Assembly (NCBI GenBank): GCA_965249745.1
Contig: OZ252252.1
Coordinates: forward strand, 1,178,001 to 1,242,000
DNA: 64,000 nucleotides
Reading direction: 5' to 3'
Source of the DNA: JANYHH01 sp965249745
GTDB taxonomy: Bacteria; Deinococcota; Deinococci; Deinococcales; JAAFIG01
Both the position numbers and the translations under genes were made by a program. Positions 51,196-61,210 of the stretch are shown here, piece after piece. Position 1 is the stretch's first letter; each line of letters begins with the position of its first letter. Under the pieces are notes generated by a model that was not told the DNA's origin, made no database searches, and was given only the letters and a program-made list of their open reading frames with translations.

Positions 51196-51590
51196 GCGAT
51201 CACCTTGGAGAAGTGAACCAGCACGCCGCTCGGGTCTAGTACGCCAAACTCCACCGATCCCCAGGGTTTCTCTTCCAGCAGTGCGTTCGGGTGGAGGCAG
51301 TTCAAACGCTGACAGTGGCGGTAAAAATCTTCAATCTCACCTGCGACTTGGACTCGTAACTCGGTGTTTTCCGGGATGGCTTTGGATGCAACTCGAGTCA
51401 GGTGCAGCGAAACTGGCGCTTCAAACCCGGCGTACAGCACCGATCTCTGGGTTTCAGTATCGTGGATGGTTTGGTTGTCTTCTGTCCACAACCAAGCCCG
51501 CTCAAACCCCAGAGAGGCGTAGAATTTCACGCTCACCACGACGTTCAGGGCGGGAATGACAGGCGTCACGGCGCTGAGCTGATAGGACAT
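51192..51590 (-). CDS. VOC-superfamily protein B (bleomycin-resistance-like)
   Basis: 132 residues: TPVIPALNVVVSVKFYASLGF, then a middle with VSLHLTRVASKAIPENTELRV and the closing WGSVEFGVLDPSGVLVHFSK. This is the ligand-sequestering VOC type, often with no metal. First gene of the pair with VOC A. Confidence 0.8.
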   Translation of the reverse strand: MSYQLSAVTPVIPALNVVVSVKFYASLGFERAWLWTEDNQTIHDTETQRSVLYAGFEAPVSLHLTRVASKAIPENTELRVQVAGEIEDFYRHCQRLNCLHPNALLEEKPWGSVEFGVLDPSGVLVHFSKVIA

Positions 51591-51661
51591 GAAAAGCCTC
51601 CGATTTCGCTCAGAACATAGCAGGTCGTGACTTTAAATGCAAAGGACTGCCAATGCAAAGA

Positions 51662-51689
51662 CTCCTCGAGACGGGAGGTTCTCGAGGAG
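51662..51689 (-). terminator. CTCGAG hairpin, copy A
   Basis: CTCCTCGAG (51662-51670) pairs with CTCGAGGAG (51681-51689), extendable by one A-T pair. On the minus strand it is followed by TCTTT. It is near-identical to copy B 150 bp away. Confidence 0.6.
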
Positions 51690-51812
51690 GGACACAGAAG
51701 ATAACCGGGCTTCATGAATGCGTCACGAAGAAATAACGACAAAGCCGTGACAATCCGCGACTGCGAAGCGGCTCTAGGACGCCTTTTTAGCCTCCCTACC
51801 GGTAGTGAAAGA

Positions 51813-51840
51813 CTCCTCGAGCCGGGAGGGACTCGAGGAG
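51813..51840 (-). terminator. CTCGAG hairpin, copy B
   Basis: CTCCTCGAG (51813-51821) pairs with CTCGAGGAG (51832-51840); on the minus strand it is followed by TCTTTC. It is 41 bp after the stop of the 52370 gene and the more likely terminator of that transcript. An alternative pairing of the GGGAGG in the loop with CCTCCC at 51791-51796 is possible. Confidence 0.6.
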
Positions 51841-51881
51841 CGGATACGAGCTTACGCTACAAAGCTGACGTTGAGTTGAAC

Positions 51882-52370
51882 TCAGAAATAAATTCGTATC
51901 CCGGCCTGAATCCAGTAGTCAAACCCCGCCAGCAGCACGTAACTGGCTCCCGCCTCGACGAAGGCTCCCGCCTGAATGAAGCGTGCGTCCAGCCCAACGT
52001 GAAAGCCGCTCCCGAGCGTCACCGGCACGCCAATCGCGGAGAGCTGAGCCGCGCCGTCACCCGCCAAGACTTCGATGTGCGAGCCGTAGTACAGCCCGAT
52101 TAGTGCCAACGGTAACCGCAACGCGTAGGTGTCCAAGCTGAGCCGCAAACCAAAGGTCGTTCCGAAATTCGGGTTGGCGGTCACCAGCAAACCGGGCTGC
52201 CCGTAAAATCCGCCCAGCCGAATCGTCGAACCCCCGAGGTCCACGCCGTACTCCGCCAGTACGCCGCTGTTTCCCTGAAAGAAGCTGTACCCGACGCTGA
52301 AGAACTGCTGCGCCGCTGCCCCCGAGGACAGTCCGAAAACCGCGATCAGCGTCCAGAAGAATCGTTTCAT
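51882..52370 (-). CDS. Small secreted beta-rich protein, probable outer-membrane barrel
   Basis: 162 residues from ATG 52370 (AAGGTGA 5 nt upstream); signal peptide MKRFFWTLIAVFGLSSGAAAQ. The mature part alternates polar and hydrophobic residues with many Gly and Tyr and ends in a terminal Phe (WIQAGIRIYF), as outer-membrane barrels do. About eight strands can be drawn. No family recognised. Two CTCGAG hairpins follow it. Confidence 0.68.
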   Translation of the reverse strand: MKRFFWTLIAVFGLSSGAAAQQFFSVGYSFFQGNSGVLAEYGVDLGGSTIRLGGFYGQPGLLVTANPNFGTTFGLRLSLDTYALRLPLALIGLYYGSHIEVLAGDGAAQLSAIGVPVTLGSGFHVGLDARFIQAGAFVEAGASYVLLAGFDYWIQAGIRIYF

Positions 52371-52592
52371 GGCATTCACCTTAACGACTCGGGCCTGAGA
52401 ACGCTTCGTGCGTCCTCATCGAAATTGTGCTGCCTCTCGAGGCGGATTCTTGGGGTGGACCGGGCGGCAGGGCGCAGCTCCTTACGAGATTGCGGAAGTG
52501 CTTGCCGCTCGAGCGATACGCGCTGAATCTGGCGGCGGGCGTTCTATCTTGGAGTCTCAATTCGAGCTTGTGATTTTTGTAGAATTACCCCT

Positions 52593-55175
52593 GTGTCGTT
52601 AAAAGGAACCGGTCATGGCGCGTTGCCGCCGCTGCTCGAGCAGTACGTCAAATTGCGTGACGAGTACGCGGAGTACATTCTATTTTTCCAGGTCGGGGAT
52701 TTTTTTGAAACCTTCGGCGAAGACGCCGAGCGCGTCTCCAAACTCCTCAACATCACCTTGACCCACAAACCCAGCAAGGATTTCGACACGCCGATGGCGG
52801 GCATCCCGATTCGGGCGGCCGAAACCCACATCGAGCGCCTGCTGAAACAGGGCTACCGCGTGGCCGTGGCGGAACAGACCGAAGACCCGAACAGCGCCAA
52901 GGGCTTGGTGGAGCGGCAGGTGACGCAGCTCATTACGCCTGGCACGGTGCAGATTGACACCATCTTGCACGGCGAGGAGAACTTTCTGGCCAGCATCGCC
53001 AGCGGCGACGGGTACGCCCTAGCGCTCCTAGACATCAGCACCGGCGAGTTCCGTTGCTGCCACCTGCAAAGCCGCTTGGCGCTCTACGACGAACTGAGCC
53101 GCTACCGTCCCGCCGAAGTCTTGCTCGCACCAGAACTCTCGGACAACGCCGCCTTCGCGGGTGAGTTCGCGGCTCGCTTCCCGGTCATGCGTTCCACCGC
53201 CAGCTTTGAAATCTCAGACTGCATCAGCACGCTGGAAACCCAGTTCGGTAGCGTGCCGGTGGTGCTGGAACTCGAGGGGCTGGTCAGGGCTTGCGGCGCG
53301 GTGGTCGCCTACGCGACTCGCGTCTCGGACGCGGTCACGCTGCCGGCGGTGCGCCGCGTCACGCGCTACGATCCAGGGGCGCAGATGCGCTTGGACGAGA
53401 CCGCGATTCGCGCCCTCGAGATCTTCGAGCCGCTCTCCCCGAACGCCCCAGAGAGCGCCACGCTGTTCGGGGCGCTCAACACGACCCGCACCGCGCCGGG
53501 GCGTCGCCGCTTGAAAGCCTGGCTGCGAGCGCCACTCCTGGACATCGCCGGGATTCAGGATCGGCTCGAGGCGCTGGAAGCGCTCTACCGCGATGCGCCA
53601 GTCCGTCACGGGATTCGCAGTCAGCTTTACAAGGCGCACGACCTCGAGCGCCTTGCTGCCAGGGTGGCCAGTGGCCGCGCCAACGCCCGCGATCTGAACG
53701 CGCTGCTGCGCACCCTGGAACTGGTCCCCGAACTGGTGAACGCCATCGCGCCCCTCGAGCCGCGCTTGCTGCGCGATATCGTAGCGCGGCTGGATGCCCT
53801 GCCAGAAGCCAGGGATTTGGTGCGGGCCGCGCTCACGGAGGAACCCCCGCTGAAACTGACCGAGGGCGGCCTGATCCGCGACGGCTTTGACAGCGAGTTG
53901 GACGCCAGCCGCGCCACGTCTCTCGAGGGGCGGGGCTGGATCGCCGCGCTCGAAGCCCGCGAGCGGCAACGCACCGGGATCGCGTCCATGAAGATCGGGT
54001 ACAACGGCGTCTTCGGGTACTTTTTGGAGGTCACGAACGCGCATCGCCATCTGGTCCCGGACGATTACCGCGCGGTCGCCACGCTGAAAGACCGCCAGCG
54101 CTTCACCCGTCCCGACCTCCGCGAAAAAGAACGCGAGGTCTTGCACGCCGACGCGCAAGCCCAGAAGCGCGAGTACAGCGTTTTTCTGGAACTGCGCTCA
54201 GCCCTATCGCAATTCACCGACCGCCTGCAACTCTTGGCGAACGCCCTGGCAGAACTGGATGTCATTTCCAGTCTGGCAGACGTGGCCGCCGAGCGCGGTT
54301 ACGTCAAACCCGATCTCATGGAAACCGGGAATCTCGAGGTCGTGGAGGGCCGCCACCCAGTCGTGGAACTCGCCTTAAAGGCTGCGACGCCCAAATCGGA
54401 GCCGCCAAAATCAGAGGCCACCATCACGCAATTCGTGGCGAACGACATCACCCTGTCCGACTCGAGTCGGGTCGTGCTGCTGACCGGTCCGAACATGAGC
54501 GGCAAATCCACCTACCTGCGTCAGACGGCGCTGATCGCGCTGATGGCGCAAGTCGGTAGTTTCGTGCCCGCCCGGAGCGCCAGGGTCAGGGTATTCGACC
54601 GCATCTACACCCGGATCGGAGCCTCGGACGACTTGGCGGGCGGAGCCAGCACCTTCATGGTCGAGATGCGCGAACTCGCCCGCATCCTGCACGGCGTGAC
54701 CGCGAATAGCCTGGTGATCCTAGACGAGATCGGGCGCGGAACCAGCACCTTCGACGGGCTGGCGATTGCCTGGGCGGCCTGCGAATTCTTGATTGGCACG
54801 AGAGCCAGCGTGCTGTTCGCCACGCACTATTTTGAGCTGACCGCGCTGGAAGGCAAGTTCCCCGGCGTCGTCAACCTGCACGTCGCCGCCCAGGAGGAGG
54901 CGAAACGCGGGCTGCGCTTCTACCATCAGGTCATGCCCGGACCCGCCAGTCACAGTTATGGCGTGCAAGTCGCCAAACTCGCCGGGCTGCCGCCGGAAGC
55001 CATCCTACGGGCGGAGAGTTTGCTAAAAAGTTTGGAAGCCACCAGCGCCGACACCGGGCAGCGCGTGGCGAAGGAGTTGCTGTCGCTCGATCTCTCGAGG
55101 TTGACGGGCTTGCAGGCGTTGCAGACGTTGGAATTCTTGCAGGCGCAGTTGCGCGGATTGGAGCTGAGGGTGTGA
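52593..55175 (+). CDS. mutS: DNA mismatch repair protein MutS
   Basis: 860 residues. Mismatch-recognition motif F37-F-E39 in QVGDFFETFGED, connector and lever domains, clamp, then the ATPase with Walker A GPNMSGKST (about 632-640), the DDLAGGASTFMVEM signature, LVILDEIGRGTSTFDG Walker B and ATHYFELT. It binds mismatches and recruits MutL (gene at 61211-62857). The GTG start is supported by TAGAAT (52580-52585) 7 nt upstream, which makes it leaderless. A small Lys/Pro/Ser insert (KSEPPKSE, near 607) lies just before the ATPase domain. Confidence 0.96.
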   Translation: MSLKGTGHGALPPLLEQYVKLRDEYAEYILFFQVGDFFETFGEDAERVSKLLNITLTHKPSKDFDTPMAGIPIRAAETHIERLLKQGYRVAVAEQTEDPNSAKGLVERQVTQLITPGTVQIDTILHGEENFLASIASGDGYALALLDISTGEFRCCHLQSRLALYDELSRYRPAEVLLAPELSDNAAFAGEFAARFPVMRSTASFEISDCISTLETQFGSVPVVLELEGLVRACGAVVAYATRVSDAVTLPAVRRVTRYDPGAQMRLDETAIRALEIFEPLSPNAPESATLFGALNTTRTAPGRRRLKAWLRAPLLDIAGIQDRLEALEALYRDAPVRHGIRSQLYKAHDLERLAARVASGRANARDLNALLRTLELVPELVNAIAPLEPRLLRDIVARLDALPEARDLVRAALTEEPPLKLTEGGLIRDGFDSELDASRATSLEGRGWIAALEARERQRTGIASMKIGYNGVFGYFLEVTNAHRHLVPDDYRAVATLKDRQRFTRPDLREKEREVLHADAQAQKREYSVFLELRSALSQFTDRLQLLANALAELDVISSLADVAAERGYVKPDLMETGNLEVVEGRHPVVELALKAATPKSEPPKSEATITQFVANDITLSDSSRVVLLTGPNMSGKSTYLRQTALIALMAQVGSFVPARSARVRVFDRIYTRIGASDDLAGGASTFMVEMRELARILHGVTANSLVILDEIGRGTSTFDGLAIAWAACEFLIGTRASVLFATHYFELTALEGKFPGVVNLHVAAQEEAKRGLRFYHQVMPGPASHSYGVQVAKLAGLPPEAILRAESLLKSLEATSADTGQRVAKELLSLDLSRLTGLQALQTLEFLQAQLRGLELRV

Positions 55176-55366
55176 AAGCTGCGAAGTGATGCGGTTTCTC
55201 GAGGATTGCGGCAGCGGCTACGTCGGGTGGTAGGCGAACCGCCGTTCGCTTTTTTGAACCTCGCATGGGCTTTGGCGTGATTGGTTTGGGGTGAGACAAT
55301 CAGGACAACCGCGAGCCTGACTCGAGAAAGCGGAACGATCTCGAGTCGCACCGGACTACGAAATCT

Positions 55367-56311
55367 TCAAGCCCCGACGCTCGAACGCAAGGCTCTGAAC
55401 CCACCGCTCAACGTGTAGGCCGCGCTCTGGGCAGGCACGACCACCGTCTCGAACCGCCCCAGGTCCAAACGCGCCCCGCTCGCCTCGAGGCTCATCTCGC
55501 CCTCGATCACGGTGATCGCGTGCAGGCTCAGCCCGGCCGGATCAGCCTGCAACGCCTGTTGACCTGAGACCAGCAACTCGAGGTCAAAGTACGGACAGTG
55601 CGCCAGGAGTTGCGCCGCGCCGCCCGTGACAACCGGCAAGTGTTCCACTGAGGCTCGAGTCGGCCTGGTCACCGCCACCGATTCCTCAATGTGTAAGGCG
55701 CGTCCGGCGCTGGCGGGACGGTCCCAGTCGTAAACGCGGTAGGTCAGATCGCTGGTTTGCTGCACCTCGTACAGCAACATGCCGGGTCCGAGCGCGTGCA
55801 TCGTCCCGGCGGGCATCATCACGGTATCGCTGGTTTGCACCGTTTCAAACTGCGCGACCTCGCGCACGGTTCCGCCGCGAATCGCCGCCTCGAGTTGCGC
55901 GGCTGTGACGCCCGGCTTGACGCCCGCGATCAGCTCCGCGCCGGGTGTCACCTCCAACAAGTGCCAGGCCTCGGTTTTCCCAAACTGCCCCGCCCCGTCC
56001 ATCTGCACCGCCTGCGCGTCGTTCGGGTGGACCTGAATAGACAGCCAATCGGCGCAGTCCAGCAATTTAATCAGCAGCGGAAAACGCGACCCAGTGCGCC
56101 CGACCGCCCTCGAGCCGAGCAAGCCCACGCCGATCTCTTGCGCCAAGCTCTCAAGTGTGCGCCCGGCCAAGCGACCGTCCCGCACGCGATTGTGTTCGTG
56201 AACCAGCCAGGCTTCACCAACCGGCGTTTCACCGGCTCGAGTCGTTTTCAGGCGCTGACCGCCCCAGACGCGGGCGTGGAACTGCGGGAGAAGTTGAAAA
56301 GGCTCGAGCAT
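55367..56311 (-). CDS. manA: Mannose-6-phosphate isomerase, class I
   Basis: 314 residues, a zinc-dependent cupin isomerase linking fructose-6-phosphate and mannose-6-phosphate. Zinc ligands are visible in LSIQVHPND, GKTEAWHLL and GTMHALGPG. N-terminal FHARVWGGQRLKT and the YDWDRP motif are typical of the short (about 310-residue) bacterial class. Supplies precursors for mannosylated polymers. It lies alone, downstream of and convergent with mutS. Confidence 0.93.
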   Translation of the reverse strand: MLEPFQLLPQFHARVWGGQRLKTTRAGETPVGEAWLVHEHNRVRDGRLAGRTLESLAQEIGVGLLGSRAVGRTGSRFPLLIKLLDCADWLSIQVHPNDAQAVQMDGAGQFGKTEAWHLLEVTPGAELIAGVKPGVTAAQLEAAIRGGTVREVAQFETVQTSDTVMMPAGTMHALGPGMLLYEVQQTSDLTYRVYDWDRPASAGRALHIEESVAVTRPTRASVEHLPVVTGGAAQLLAHCPYFDLELLVSGQQALQADPAGLSLHAITVIEGEMSLEASGARLDLGRFETVVVPAQSAAYTLSGGFRALRSSVGA

Positions 56312-56470
56312 GGGAGAAATGTATCAAATGCACCGAACTCGAGGCGAGGGGCTAGCGGTTCGTTGGGGTTCGTCGTCTTCTGCTCGAGACCCGAATTCAT
56401 CCAAGACTTGAAGCAGATTTCCTCGAAACGGACGACTCGTGGCTAGCCGAACGCTCACCCAGAACTGACG

Positions 56471-56564
56471 TTACTGATAACCCCATGATTCGGCTGGCTC
56501 AGGTTTGCGTCAAAGACGCATTTTTTTATCCTGAAACATGAACTTGACCATGCCGAACTCAGTG
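56471..56564 (+). repeat. MITE-like inverted-repeat element, copy 7
   Basis: Begins TTACTGATAACCCCATG and ends CATGCCGAACTCAGT, 11 bp beyond the deoB stop. It has a T-rich stretch (about 56521-56528) inside. Confidence 0.88.
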
Positions 56565-56575
56565 GCTCAGCGCTG

Positions 56576-57757
<1,182 letters not shown>

Positions 57758-57856
57758 GCCCAAAGAATACCGTATTTGCGGGAGCGGGACGCGCTTCAGG
57801 ACGTGCGACACGTCAAACTCACAATACCGTGAGGAAACTCGAGGTAAAATGATCCC

Positions 57857-58627
57857 GTGACGCTCGCCGCTCCCACCACAACCGCCGCCGTTCCAGCCTT
57901 GCCACCGAAACTGATGGCTCGAGGCTTGCAGAAACGCTACGGTCGGCGCGAGGTCGTGAGCGGTGTGGACCTGGAACTCAGTCGTGGCGAGATCGTGGCC
58001 CTGTTCGGTCCGAACGGCGCGGGCAAGACGACGACCTTTTACATGATGGTCGGCTTCGTGAAACCCGACGCTGGTACGATTCACCTGTCCGGCGCGGACA
58101 TCACCCGTCTGCCAATGCACCAACGCGCTCGGCTGGGATTGGGGTACTTACCGCAGGAACCGAGCGCTTTTCGCAAGATGACCGCCAAGGACAACCTACT
58201 GGCGATTCTGGAGTACCAGAAATTGACTGAAGCCCAGCGCCAAGCGAAAGCCGATGAACTCTTGGAGGAGTTCCAGCTCACCCGTCTGGCGAACAAGCCC
58301 GCCTTCACGCTGTCCGGTGGCGAGCGGCGGCGTCTGGAAATTGCCCGCAGTCTGACCACCAACCCGGATTTCATCCTGTTGGATGAACCCTTCACCGGAG
58401 TTGACCCGAAAAGCGTGCGCGAAATCCAGCGTCTGATTCGTGAACTCCGCGAGAAGCGCGGGATCGGCGTTTTCATCACCGATCACGCCGTGCGCGAAAC
58501 GGTCGCGCTGACCGACCGGGTGTACCTGATGTACGACGGCAAGGTCGTCTTCGGTGGTACGCCAGAGCAATTCGCCAAGGACAGCGGTGTGCGCGATTAC
58601 TACCTCGGAGACGAGTTCGACCTGTAG
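57857..58627 (+). CDS. lptB: LPS-type export ABC ATPase LptB
   Basis: 256 residues: Walker A GPNGAGKTT, YLPQEPSAFRKMT (the LptB-specific region), signature LSGGERRRLEIARSL, Walker B FILLDEPFTGVDP, switch His in ITDHAVRET. In Gram-negatives it powers LptFG export of lipopolysaccharide; in Deinococcota, which lack typical LPS, the cargo is not known. An extra 20 N-terminal residues (Ala/Thr/Pro-rich) precede the ABC core. TAAAAT (57845-57850) is 6 nt before the GTG start. It is divergent from deoB. Confidence 0.93.
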   Translation: MTLAAPTTTAAVPALPPKLMARGLQKRYGRREVVSGVDLELSRGEIVALFGPNGAGKTTTFYMMVGFVKPDAGTIHLSGADITRLPMHQRARLGLGYLPQEPSAFRKMTAKDNLLAILEYQKLTEAQRQAKADELLEEFQLTRLANKPAFTLSGGERRRLEIARSLTTNPDFILLDEPFTGVDPKSVREIQRLIRELREKRGIGVFITDHAVRETVALTDRVYLMYDGKVVFGGTPEQFAKDSGVRDYYLGDEFDL

Positions 58628-58774
58628 GCTGAGAGTCTGAAATCCGGGGATTCTGAACAAACTGATGCGGAGGGTGTGACCAACGATGGTGCAAACTTGG
58701 CGTTCAAAACAGCAAGCTCCCACAGGCTCGAGTGACCCGGTTGGGCATTCATCCTGGCTCAAAGGGCGAGGCTG

Positions 58775-60328
58775 ATGTCACAGACCTTGTTCTGGATTCT
58801 GCTGCTGACCGGTGTGGCTGTGATCGGCGGCGTGATCGCCTTTCTGGGCGACAGCGTTGGTCGGCGGGTTGGTCGTAAGCACCTCAGGCTGTTCGGCTTG
58901 CGCCCCAAGACGACCGGACTGGTCTTCGCCATTGGGAGCGGCGTGCTGGTCGCGCTGTTCACCGTTGGCACGGTCGCGCTATTGGCGCGCACCACGGTGG
59001 ATAACGCCCTCCGGGCTCAGGACATCTACCAGGAATTGCAGAACGCCAAGAAGCAGTTCACTGCCACCACCTTAGAGTATCAAACGACCCGGAACGACCT
59101 CGAGACCTCCCGCAAAGAGTTGCATCGTCTGACCGGGGAACTGGAGGGAGAACGGGCGCAGTTGAAGGTCAATCAGGCGGAGTTGACTGCCACGACCTCA
59201 CTGAACGGTCGTCTGGGCTTGAAGGTCATGGATTTGGAGCGGGAACGCAACACGGTCGCGGTTCAGATCGCGCAGAAAACCCGTGAACTCGAGCGGTTGG
59301 CGGCCCGTATGGCCAGCTTGGAAAGCCAGGGGCGTCGTTCCACGCTACGGATTCAGAATCTCGGGACAGAGTTGAGCGATCTGGAAACCCAGCGCGACGG
59401 ACTCAATCGCAACCTGTCTGACCTGAACCGCAATCTCTCAGACCTGAACGCGCAGAGCCGCAAGCTGGACGTGCGAATCAAGGATTTGGTCGCCGAAAAA
59501 GTCATCGCTGACACGCGTTACCGCGAAGCCACCGCCCGCCAGGAACAGCTTCAGGCGGACGTGGCGCGCCTCGATGCCAGCCGCGCCGCGCTGAAGAACG
59601 ATGTCGGCACCCTGGAACTGACAAAGACGAATCTGGAGACGAGCGTTTCCAGGCTCGAGTCGCAGAATGCTGACCTGCAACGCCAACTCTCGCAGACCGA
59701 GACGCAACTGAGCGACACGCAGAGCCAACTCGCGGAAGCCACGAGCGGCAATTTCATCTTCCGGCAAGGCGATCTGGTTTTGCAGAGCGTCGTAGAGGGT
59801 ACGACCGCCGACGAGGTGAAAATCCGTCTGCAAGCCATGCTGCAACAGGTCAATAAACTGGCGCAATCCAGAGGCGCGCCGCGCAGCAAGCAGGTCACGA
59901 TCAAACCTAGCAATGACCTGGACACCTACGTCAGGGCGGTGCTTCGCACCAGCACGCCGGACCTGATCGTGCTGCGCTCCTCGCGCAGCGTCACCCAGAC
60001 CGGCATCGAATTCCCGATCACGCTGCAAGTGCTGCCGAACACCGCGCTGTACTCGGCGGGGCAACCCATTGCCTCGAGGGAACTCTCACTGGCGGTCGGA
60101 GATGCCAGCCTGCGCGTGGCGTTGGAGAACTTGAGCCGCGAGGCTGAGCAGCAGCTCCGGGAACAACTCGTGCCCAAAGAGAATATCGCCACCCTACCCG
60201 ACGAGGATATCCGTGACATCCTGGAACGCTTGAAGGGCATGACGGGTACGGTCTGGGTGGCGGTCGCGTCGCGTCAGGACGTGCAACCCTCCGGTCCGAT
60301 TCGCATGTACCTGTCTATGTTGCGCTGA
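58775..60328 (+). CDS. DUF3084 membrane-anchored coiled-coil protein
   Basis: 517 residues: two N-terminal membrane helices (about 5-25 and 48-70), with GRRVGRKHLRLFGLRPKTTGLV between them as in DUF3084 proteins, a long coiled coil (about 80-320, including a perfect internal repeat LNRNLSDLNRNLSDLN), then the globular DUF3084 region with FRQGDLVLQSVVEG and a conserved C-terminus. Known from cyanobacteria and Deinococcota; function not established. It follows lptB on the same strand, so it may share the envelope theme. Confidence 0.85.
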   Translation: MSQTLFWILLLTGVAVIGGVIAFLGDSVGRRVGRKHLRLFGLRPKTTGLVFAIGSGVLVALFTVGTVALLARTTVDNALRAQDIYQELQNAKKQFTATTLEYQTTRNDLETSRKELHRLTGELEGERAQLKVNQAELTATTSLNGRLGLKVMDLERERNTVAVQIAQKTRELERLAARMASLESQGRRSTLRIQNLGTELSDLETQRDGLNRNLSDLNRNLSDLNAQSRKLDVRIKDLVAEKVIADTRYREATARQEQLQADVARLDASRAALKNDVGTLELTKTNLETSVSRLESQNADLQRQLSQTETQLSDTQSQLAEATSGNFIFRQGDLVLQSVVEGTTADEVKIRLQAMLQQVNKLAQSRGAPRSKQVTIKPSNDLDTYVRAVLRTSTPDLIVLRSSRSVTQTGIEFPITLQVLPNTALYSAGQPIASRELSLAVGDASLRVALENLSREAEQQLREQLVPKENIATLPDEDIRDILERLKGMTGTVWVAVASRQDVQPSGPIRMYLSMLR

Positions 60329-60622
60329 GCGAATCCGGGTCGGCGGAGGGTCGGTCTCGAGGCAAGGCAATCGCAACCAACGCTGCTCGAGAAGGATCAA
60401 GGCTGTACTGCAAAGTTTCGAGCTAACAAAACTCAAATGGGAAACGCGAAGAATAGGTGTTGAGGTCCTCGAGTCCACGCGCATTTCCGAGTCAGCGTTT
60501 TCACCTCGATACGCCCAAGAGCTGTTCTCAAACACAAAGAAATCGCGCCTCCAAGGTCGCGGTTGCCCAGGGTCTCGAGGTGATCCAAAACCAACCGAGC
60601 GCGTTGTGGTCCAAATGCACAG
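60329..60622. other. Intergenic region, nothing recognised
   Basis: 294 bp between convergent genes with four CTCGAG sites. No hairpin with a T-run and no credible reading frame seen. Confidence 0.4.
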
Positions 60623-61168
60623 CTAGCGCGGCTTCCCTAAATCCATCGTCCAGTACGTCCGGTACGTCCCGCCCTGGGAGAGCGCTAGCCCGACCTGGGT
60701 GAAGTTTGGACTCATGATGTTGGAACAGTGACCGGGGCTTTTCAACCAGCCCGCCATGACGAGTTCCAGCGTCCCGTACCCGGCGGCGATGTTCTCGCCG
60801 TAAGCGCTCCAGGTGAAACCCACGGTTTTCAAGCGCTGATCCAGCGTCGGACCGGCTGGGTTTTCGTGCGCGAAGTAATTCCGGTCACGCATGTCATCGC
60901 TGTGGGCTTTGGAGGACGCCTCGAGCTTACCGCTCCATGCTAGAGCGGGCACGGCCGGGTAATTCTGCGTGCCACAGACCCGCGCCGAGGCTCGAGCTAG
61001 GTTGATCGCGTTCAGATACGCGCTGGCGCTTCCTGTGGCCGGGGCTGGGGCCGGGCTGGTAATCGGCGCGGGTGGTGTCGGGTCAGGGTTGATGGGTGGG
61101 GTGGCGACGTTCGTGACCGCCGGACTCGAGCAGGCGGCCAGAACGAGGACCAGCGGGAGCTGTTTCAC
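60623..61168 (-). CDS. CAP-domain lipoprotein (SCP-like), short form
   Basis: 181 residues: lipobox LAAC near residue 13, a Pro/Ala/Thr linker (about 14-48), then a complete CAP domain: YLNAINLARASAR, LEASSKAHSDDMRDRNYFAHENPAG, AYGENIAAGYGTLELVMAGWLKSPGHCSNIMSPNFTQVG and TYWTMDLGKP. The His/Glu/His set of the CAP cavity (SDDM region, GENI, GHC) is present. Unlike the 5209 protein it has no extra C-terminal part. Confidence 0.9.
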   Translation of the reverse strand: MKQLPLVLVLAACSSPAVTNVATPPINPDPTPPAPITSPAPAPATGSASAYLNAINLARASARVCGTQNYPAVPALAWSGKLEASSKAHSDDMRDRNYFAHENPAGPTLDQRLKTVGFTWSAYGENIAAGYGTLELVMAGWLKSPGHCSNIMSPNFTQVGLALSQGGTYRTYWTMDLGKPR

Positions 61169-61210
61169 GGCTTCACTATAAAAAACCCAGATGATCGTTT
61201 CTGTGCGAAA

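Noticed and set aside
53214..54158. Long minus-strand open frame inside mutS
   Set aside because: Antisense artefact of GC-rich codon usage; no start signal and no recognisable protein.
57758..58123. 122-codon N-terminal extension of deoB
   Set aside because: It crosses the deoB leaderless promoter and overlaps lptB in antisense; the family N-terminus starts at 57757.
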